A DNA stretch of 8,978 bases from an uncultured Oscillospiraceae bacterium (GTDB lineage Bacteria; Bacillota; Clostridia; Oscillospirales; Acutalibacteraceae), in contig CABULH010000042.1 of NCBI GenBank assembly GCA_902492455.1, forward strand, positions 1 to 8,978, in the 5' to 3' direction. The position numbers and the translations under genes are program-made. Positions 8,001 through 8,978 of this stretch are shown piece after piece. The first letter of the stretch is position 1. The number at the start of each line of letters is the position of its first letter. Under the pieces are notes generated by a model. That model was not told the DNA's origin. It saw only the letters and a program-made list of their open reading frames with translations, and searched no databases.

Positions 8001-8134
8001 GCTTCTCCCGCTTCCGATGTTCCCTCCGTTGGTGCCTCTTCCTCCGCCAGACTCACCGGTACGCTCACCGTCAGCAGCGCCATCGAACATAATACCGCCA
8101 GCCATTGTTTGAACCGCTTTTTCATCCTGCTCAT
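1475..8134 (-). CDS. Secreted RHS/YD-repeat polymorphic toxin with carbohydrate-binding modules and a DUF4474 C-terminal tip
   Basis: The product is 2,219 aa from the chosen start, typical of large WapA-like RHS toxins of Gram-positives. Residues 1-30 are a Sec signal peptide (KKRFK, hydrophobic core, cleavage likely after SLA). About 308-488 is a DNRLRE/CBM96-like module ending in FIINYRDTKG. GLEPYWTY (about 490) begins the RHS shell. About 832-985 and 991-1140 are two beta-sandwich modules of the galactose-binding/CBM type, each opening with an NPSF- or NTEL-like strand; the first ends in FWIDDIQLERG. YD repeats follow, then a ricin-type trefoil module (about 1224-1368, with LQWKL and QKWEF). 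A long YD-repeat block runs to the RHS-associated core at 1954-1985 (ETGLYYLGSRYYDPETGRFL). From Met2017 to the end the tip resembles DUF4474. The shell is expected to encapsulate and release the tip. No LPXTG anchor, VgrG, PAAR or LXG feature is present, so export is presumably by Sec. An ATG at 8149 is in frame, but the only strong Shine-Dalgarno sequence lies between it and the ATG at 8134. Domain names are from recognition, not a search. Confidence 0.93.
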   Translation of the reverse strand: MSRMKKRFKQWLAVLCSMALLTVSVPVSLAEEEAPTEGTSEAGEAPGEEGGYREAPIVGEDITRRSKDAKHFRRSDGSYTMVQYATPVHYEKDGELVDIDNTLTAGVEEDEAAEGSATEVYGTEGNRFQVKFAKKSNGKFLMKLKQEDWSIYWSLTSPKKNKVTGQASNPAESEDPLQLTKLTSEMRYNDIFADTDLQYIVTPTGVKENIIVKKAQTAYTYEFELKVKGVTLSPREDGGIDVLKEGETEASFVIPAPYMFDAAGAESTAARYELEPGGNGKKYILRVIADAEWINAADRQFPVTIDPAIQLDRDYLTIHDATVAYGTPSAAAITEMSTGWSSSKLFVGKYDTVGNMECAAIVQTDMSELKEARILDAKLRLFYYTGNTTGMQVNAYKVTGSWTKGENFLYNTQVPAYNATPLDYSITPAGATQNVTTTFDITKAVQDWVTSGNNQGILLRSTSWQSGLVKYIASDTGGIAEDPQFIINYRDTKGLEPYWTYTTIAAGRNTAAYINNYNGALTVASGIASASGNVMPVSIEYIYNHNTAAWHTNYGMKITTTTGALATNYPYYLTDADGTDHYFYKESENKYLDEDGLGYTLSQVNTTDVKYEITDKSGGKMKFNWNGQLHSVNDANGNRIFVAYRDNFARINYVEDGAGRQYTFVYSGTTLTGIKDPSGRSTGFVLDNVGRVTRIKDSENVYTGITYDSQSNMVKEIMDSGDGTKVVFTYSGAPVYRIASATWYDTNGAQAGKYTFAYRHNNTLITDQDGRKYEYQFNNAGQTVGVVNLQSGQAEYYEFGAPGIPGGTGMNKTEAGQQNKLLGSSKVQTSISNLLTNPSFDSSNGGYTLQSGMTAIWDSSKGHFSSGAVKLTKSAATSGGLQAVQNITGLSAGYYTLSAYVHTGGTVLAGDGVRLKINSYKAAGGYKTSRYSQYVKQTGSSEWVRLTATYYADEAVSLDVGITTAANMTGTFWIDDIQLERGEASNSFNLLENTELKSTSCWTAGNTPAVATISGFPDSTCTSALKSTNTIRSAAKYTQTVKVNGAKGDVFSFGGWGKADSVGLNSLERDGTGEAAFGIQVKYGSHEEYLPFNFGYNGWQFISGKLILKEACTSITFTYDYSYNLNTAFFTRPFLYKEEFGQSYVYDKDGNISSAVDVANSQATFAFRNDNLMRLCNPTGSKFYYTYDSNKNVTYAHTSDGQQYHFTYDAYGNPLTSTISVAKPATSLSAGTKYYVRNCDTGLYLHALSAPSAGPVKPVAFVEGNAKLQWKLISSGETGIYYLQPGDYTALTMSVISSSTSDNAQIGITPGTTDKKFKPIANGDGTFRIMTGVTSYAKCVDGRPSEDPDIRQMTYTSGKLSQKWEFIPVSGSTLKMTSSNTYTDTRGNYLETTTDSRGKVTTYAYNSSKGLLESVTAPNGAKTTYTYDSNNDRLTKAQSGNAKVEYSYLKDLLSEISVDGGNIKYKLNADARGRQTTTQVGTGNTFRTLSTNTWNTRDLLTKMTHGNGGQINYAYDNLDRMSQVWNTDTSKRVEYRYDAEGRLALTRDYLQDQQTRYTYDMAGRLVEVNNLDENWDQGATRTKTTYQYENGTNRLLRMDYSIPRMGSLTDYRNDYAQAIYGTGMYADRIEAVRLNGSNRLSYTYDDLGRITKQLYNTTTLATAAQGYTRRETSYTYLAGVSGSTTSLVATVNNSGLDLLTYSYDSMGNIKTIQSGSKLETYTYDNLNQLVRVDSQKANKSTTYSYDNRGNLLERKEYAYTTGTLGTATKTVSYAYGDSTWKDLMTTYNGQSITYDTIGNPLKYRDGMNFSWVNGRQLAGFSKGPISADYEYDIDGMRTRKTFNRVADSITTEYYYNNGMLLGFYRSDGIDVKTLLDADGGLYGLSVMESAGVSRIYYFVYNIQGDVVGLYSYAGTLVATYDYDVWGNCTVKAVATDDEGHSVSDVNHIAQVNPFRYRGYYYDTETGLYYLGSRYYDPETGRFLNADNIMGVNDDMAAYNLFVYCGNNPINRYDDGGMLWRTIWNQVKTSIRAVLHVINTGERLKGRDTAAIGACFLNMKRDPKGVYHASFDCWQQYFGYCDFYDFMFDIGTSMKSAKFPFSYKNKSYILWAWKGDYINLGAGAELGIYYGGGPLWRVDKRLAMNMTLTLKYKKTTIITYSERTWWITGFNPRYINVKASDLTATFTVRFNDSGMFNAFRAANRRGWTFNSKKLMATYTF
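3482..4150 (-). repeat. Direct repeat within the RHS gene, partner of the orphan fragment at 1-672
   Basis: This stretch encodes the end of the ricin-type module and the first part of the main YD block. It is homologous, in the same orientation and codon register, to the orphan fragment at the left edge. Long matching blocks include 4023-4081 against 545-603 (one visible mismatch) and the region around 3602-3660 against 121-179. The two copies are diverged elsewhere. Recombination between them would remove about 3,478-3,481 nt and keep the frame. Confidence 0.85.
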
Positions 8135-8140
8135 TTGCCA

Positions 8141-8147
8141 CTCCTCC
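8141..8147 (-). promoter_or_regulatory. Ribosome binding site that decides the RHS start
   Basis: GGAGGAG on the minus strand lies six bases upstream of the ATG at 8134. The in-frame ATG at 8149 has only AATGCAATAG in front of it, with no Shine-Dalgarno sequence, and the GGAGGAG motif would then be part of its own codons 2 to 4. Starting at 8134 also gives a cleaner signal peptide (MSRMKKRFKQW). Confidence 0.8.
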
Positions 8148-8191
8148 ATCTATTGCATTTCTTTTATTTTGCCGCTTTATATGTTATTTTG

Positions 8192-8211
8192 CATAATATT
8201 ATTATATTATG
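8192..8211. promoter_or_regulatory. Palindrome overlapping the RHS -10 box, possible operator
   Basis: Perfect 8-base arms (CATAATAT and ATATTATG) are separated by four bases and cover the -10 hexamer and the expected transcription start. A repressor bound here could silence the toxin promoter. The sequence is very AT-rich, so chance is a real alternative. Confidence 0.3.
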
Positions 8212-8229
8212 GCCTCATTTGTATGTAAA
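8201..8229 (-). promoter_or_regulatory. Sigma-A type promoter of the RHS toxin/lipoprotein operon
   Basis: On the minus strand, TTTACA (8229-8224, five of six matches to TTGACA) is followed by exactly 17 nt and then TATAAT (8206-8201, six of six). Transcription should begin near 8194, giving a leader of about 60 nt before the ATG at 8134. It is the best promoter match in the intergenic region, and the toxin and lipoprotein genes both lie downstream of it. Confidence 0.75.
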
Positions 8230-8463
8230 TATATAGTTCTTCCAATTATGTATCTTTAGTTTTGTTCATGTTTATCATGCTACTTTGTTCACCTACTATT
8301 GGACGATGGATGAATACACTATCCTTTCTTTATCGGCTCGATGGCCGTTATTGCTGAAATCCGCCTTGCGCTGTTGTGTTTAAGCTGTGTATGTACCTGG
8401 ACATGAAAGTATACTATCGGAGCGGGCAATGGCCCTTCCCACGCCTCTGCAAAGCCGTGCGCA

Positions 8464-8736
8464 CTATTCCAGTGGTTTAAGTAGACTTCTAAACTCCTCG
8501 TTAATGTGTTGATACTCGGAAAGGAATTCCCGAAGGGTCGTTATTTCATTCTCTTCCACTTTATCCCGCATTGCCTGTGATACTGCTCCACGCACCGCAC
8601 CCGCCAGAGTAGGGTAATACTGGGGCCGACGCATCTCTATAACAGCTTCGCCGTTCCGCTCGCGCTGGACAGGCTTCCCCACGATATATTGCAAATCGTC
8701 TGCAATTACGGCTAGATTCTCGGTCAACTGGATCAT
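8464..8736 (-). CDS. Small phage/integrative-element accessory protein, function unknown
   Basis: The product is a 90-aa soluble protein, slightly acidic. It opens MIQLTENLAVIADDLQYIVGK, followed by a basic patch (QRERNGEAVIEMRR), a PQYYPTLAGAVRGAV segment, and a C-terminal helix rich in Glu (TLREFLSEYQHINEEFRSLL). This pattern (short N-terminal strands, a YYP-L-x-A motif, then a helical tail) resembles small proteins found in phage and integrative-element operons such as DUF5405-like proteins; the family name is only a resemblance. Its ATG overlaps the TGA of the preceding 46-aa gene (ATGA), and AAGGA (8750-8746) lies nine bases upstream, so it is translated as part of the same operon. It reads toward the RHS gene but has its own 314-nt gap from it, and no direct link to the toxin is visible. 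Confidence 0.75.
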   Translation of the reverse strand: MIQLTENLAVIADDLQYIVGKPVQRERNGEAVIEMRRPQYYPTLAGAVRGAVSQAMRDKVEENEITTLREFLSEYQHINEEFRSLLKPLE

Positions 8737-8873
8737 GTTTCTTCATCCTTTCTTTTTTCGTGTGGTTTTTTAGGTGATTTCCCTTTGTTCGCTCTTTGCT
8801 CCTTGCTTCCACCTTGCTTCATTGCAGCCTCATTGCGGAAGAGCATTTTTCGACTTTGCTCGGAGTTAGCCAT
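8733..8873 (-). CDS. 46-aa highly basic small protein, unknown function
   Basis: The reading frame runs from ATG at 8873 to TGA at 8735-8733 and gives a very hydrophilic protein (MANSEQSRKMLFRNEAAMKQ, then a Lys/Arg-rich tail ending KRKDEET). It has no hydrophobic segment and is probably disordered. The gene is supported by context more than content: the ATG follows the TAG of the upstream gene after one base, and its own stop overlaps the next ATG by four bases (ATGA). This is tight spacing typical of phage and integrative-element operons with coupled translation. No strong Shine-Dalgarno sequence is present, only GGAAG further upstream, which fits re-initiation. The basic composition would suit nucleic-acid binding, but nothing proves it. 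Confidence 0.6.
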   Translation of the reverse strand: MANSEQSRKMLFRNEAAMKQGGSKEQRANKGKSPKKPHEKRKDEET

Positions 8874-8874
8874 A

Positions 8875-8978
8875 CTACCGGGTTAATTCTTCCATTCTTT
8901 CCGCCGCCCGCTCCACAGACGAAGCGCCGCTGTGGTAGAAGGAGGCCCAGCCGGTGCCCATCCAGGCGTAACCACTCC
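8875..8978 (-). CDS. C-terminal end of an unknown gene, cut by the right edge
   Basis: Thirty-three codons are visible before the TAG at 8877-8875, in the frame beginning SGYAWMGTGWASFYHSGA and ending AAERMEELTR. The aromatic- and glycine-rich stretch followed by a short charged helix looks like real coding sequence, and this frame is the one tightly abutted by the next small gene. I do not recognise the family. The other two minus-strand frames give less protein-like translations. Confidence 0.6.
   Translation of the reverse strand, partial: SGYAWMGTGWASFYHSGASSVERAAERMEELTR

Larger units (their letters stand above)
8150..8463. other. Intergenic region between the small mobile-element genes and the RHS gene
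   Basis: This 314-nt gap holds the RHS promoter and leader (8150-8229). I see no convincing gene in the rest (8230-8463). A minus-strand frame is open for about 50 codons up to a TAG near 8325 but has no ATG and no ribosome binding site. No terminator with a U-tract is visible after the upstream gene: the GGGC/GCCC hairpin near 8425-8440 is only 4 bp and lacks a T run. Confidence 0.6.

Noticed and set aside
1475..8134. Cell-wall anchoring (LPXTG) or type VI / LXG secretion features in the RHS protein
   Set aside because: The C-terminus is the toxin tip without a sorting signal, and the N-terminus is a plain Sec signal peptide. No PAAR, VgrG or LXG-like region is visible. The Cys in the signal peptide (AVLC) does not fit a lipobox.
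8135..8149. Upstream in-frame ATG at 8149 as the RHS start, adding five residues (MEEWQ)
   Set aside because: It has no Shine-Dalgarno sequence, and the only good one (GGAGGAG) lies inside its first codons at the right distance for the ATG at 8134.
8420..8445. Hairpin near 8425-8440 as a terminator for the small-gene operon
   Set aside because: Only four base pairs form (GGGC/GCCC) with mismatches beyond them, and there is no T-tract after it.
8561..8812. Alternative 83-codon minus-strand frame overlapping the 46-aa and 90-aa genes
   Set aside because: It conflicts with the two frames linked by the ATGA overlap, has no ribosome binding site, and its translation is Arg/Glu-rich shadow sequence.
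1..8978. CRISPR array, tRNA, rRNA or insertion sequence
   Set aside because: No regularly spaced short repeats, no cloverleaf-like or rRNA-like segments, and no transposase frame with terminal inverted repeats were seen. The repeats present are the degenerate YD codons of the RHS gene.

Overview
The window reads almost entirely on the minus strand. It looks like an accessory region of a Gram-positive Clostridia-type (Eubacteriales, gut-like) genome. The reasons are strong AGGAGG-type ribosome binding sites, a Sec signal peptide without any outer-membrane or type VI delivery module, a Gram-positive style lipoprotein, and protein families I know mainly from gut Firmicutes. The taxonomic call is an inference.

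From right to left, in the direction of transcription, the layout is as follows. (1) 8978-8464 holds a compact run of small genes: the 3' end of an unknown gene, a 46-aa basic protein, and a 90-aa protein of the kind seen in phages and integrative elements. They are joined by a 1-nt gap and a 4-nt ATGA overlap, and I read them as part of a mobile element. (2) 8463-8150 is intergenic and ends in a good sigma-A type promoter (TTTACA, 17 nt, TATAAT). (3) 8134-1475 is one giant gene for a secreted RHS/YD-repeat polymorphic toxin of about 2,219 aa. Its order is signal peptide, DNRLRE-type module, YD repeats, two galactose-binding-like beta-sandwich modules, YD repeats, a ricin-type lectin module, a long YD-repeat block, the RHS-associated core, and a C-terminal tip that I recognise as DUF4474. 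(4) 1458-910, only 16 nt downstream, encodes a lipoprotein that I recognise as DUF5104, the best candidate for the cognate immunity protein. A strong hairpin terminator follows at 862-893. (5) 672-1 is an open but 5'-truncated second copy of the RHS coding region. It is in the same orientation and frame as the large gene and continues off the left edge.

As a system, the large protein would be exported by Sec and displayed or released. It carries several putative glycan-binding modules on an RHS shell that ends in a small AT-rich toxin tip, and the adjacent membrane-anchored lipoprotein would protect the producer. The downstream orphan RHS fragment is a direct repeat of about 0.66 kb. Recombination with it would delete about 3.48 kb, including the present tip and immunity gene, and fuse the long N-terminal part in frame to whatever tip lies left of the window. 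The toxic activity of the DUF4474 tip and the immunity role of the DUF5104 lipoprotein are inferred from position and architecture, not shown by the sequence.
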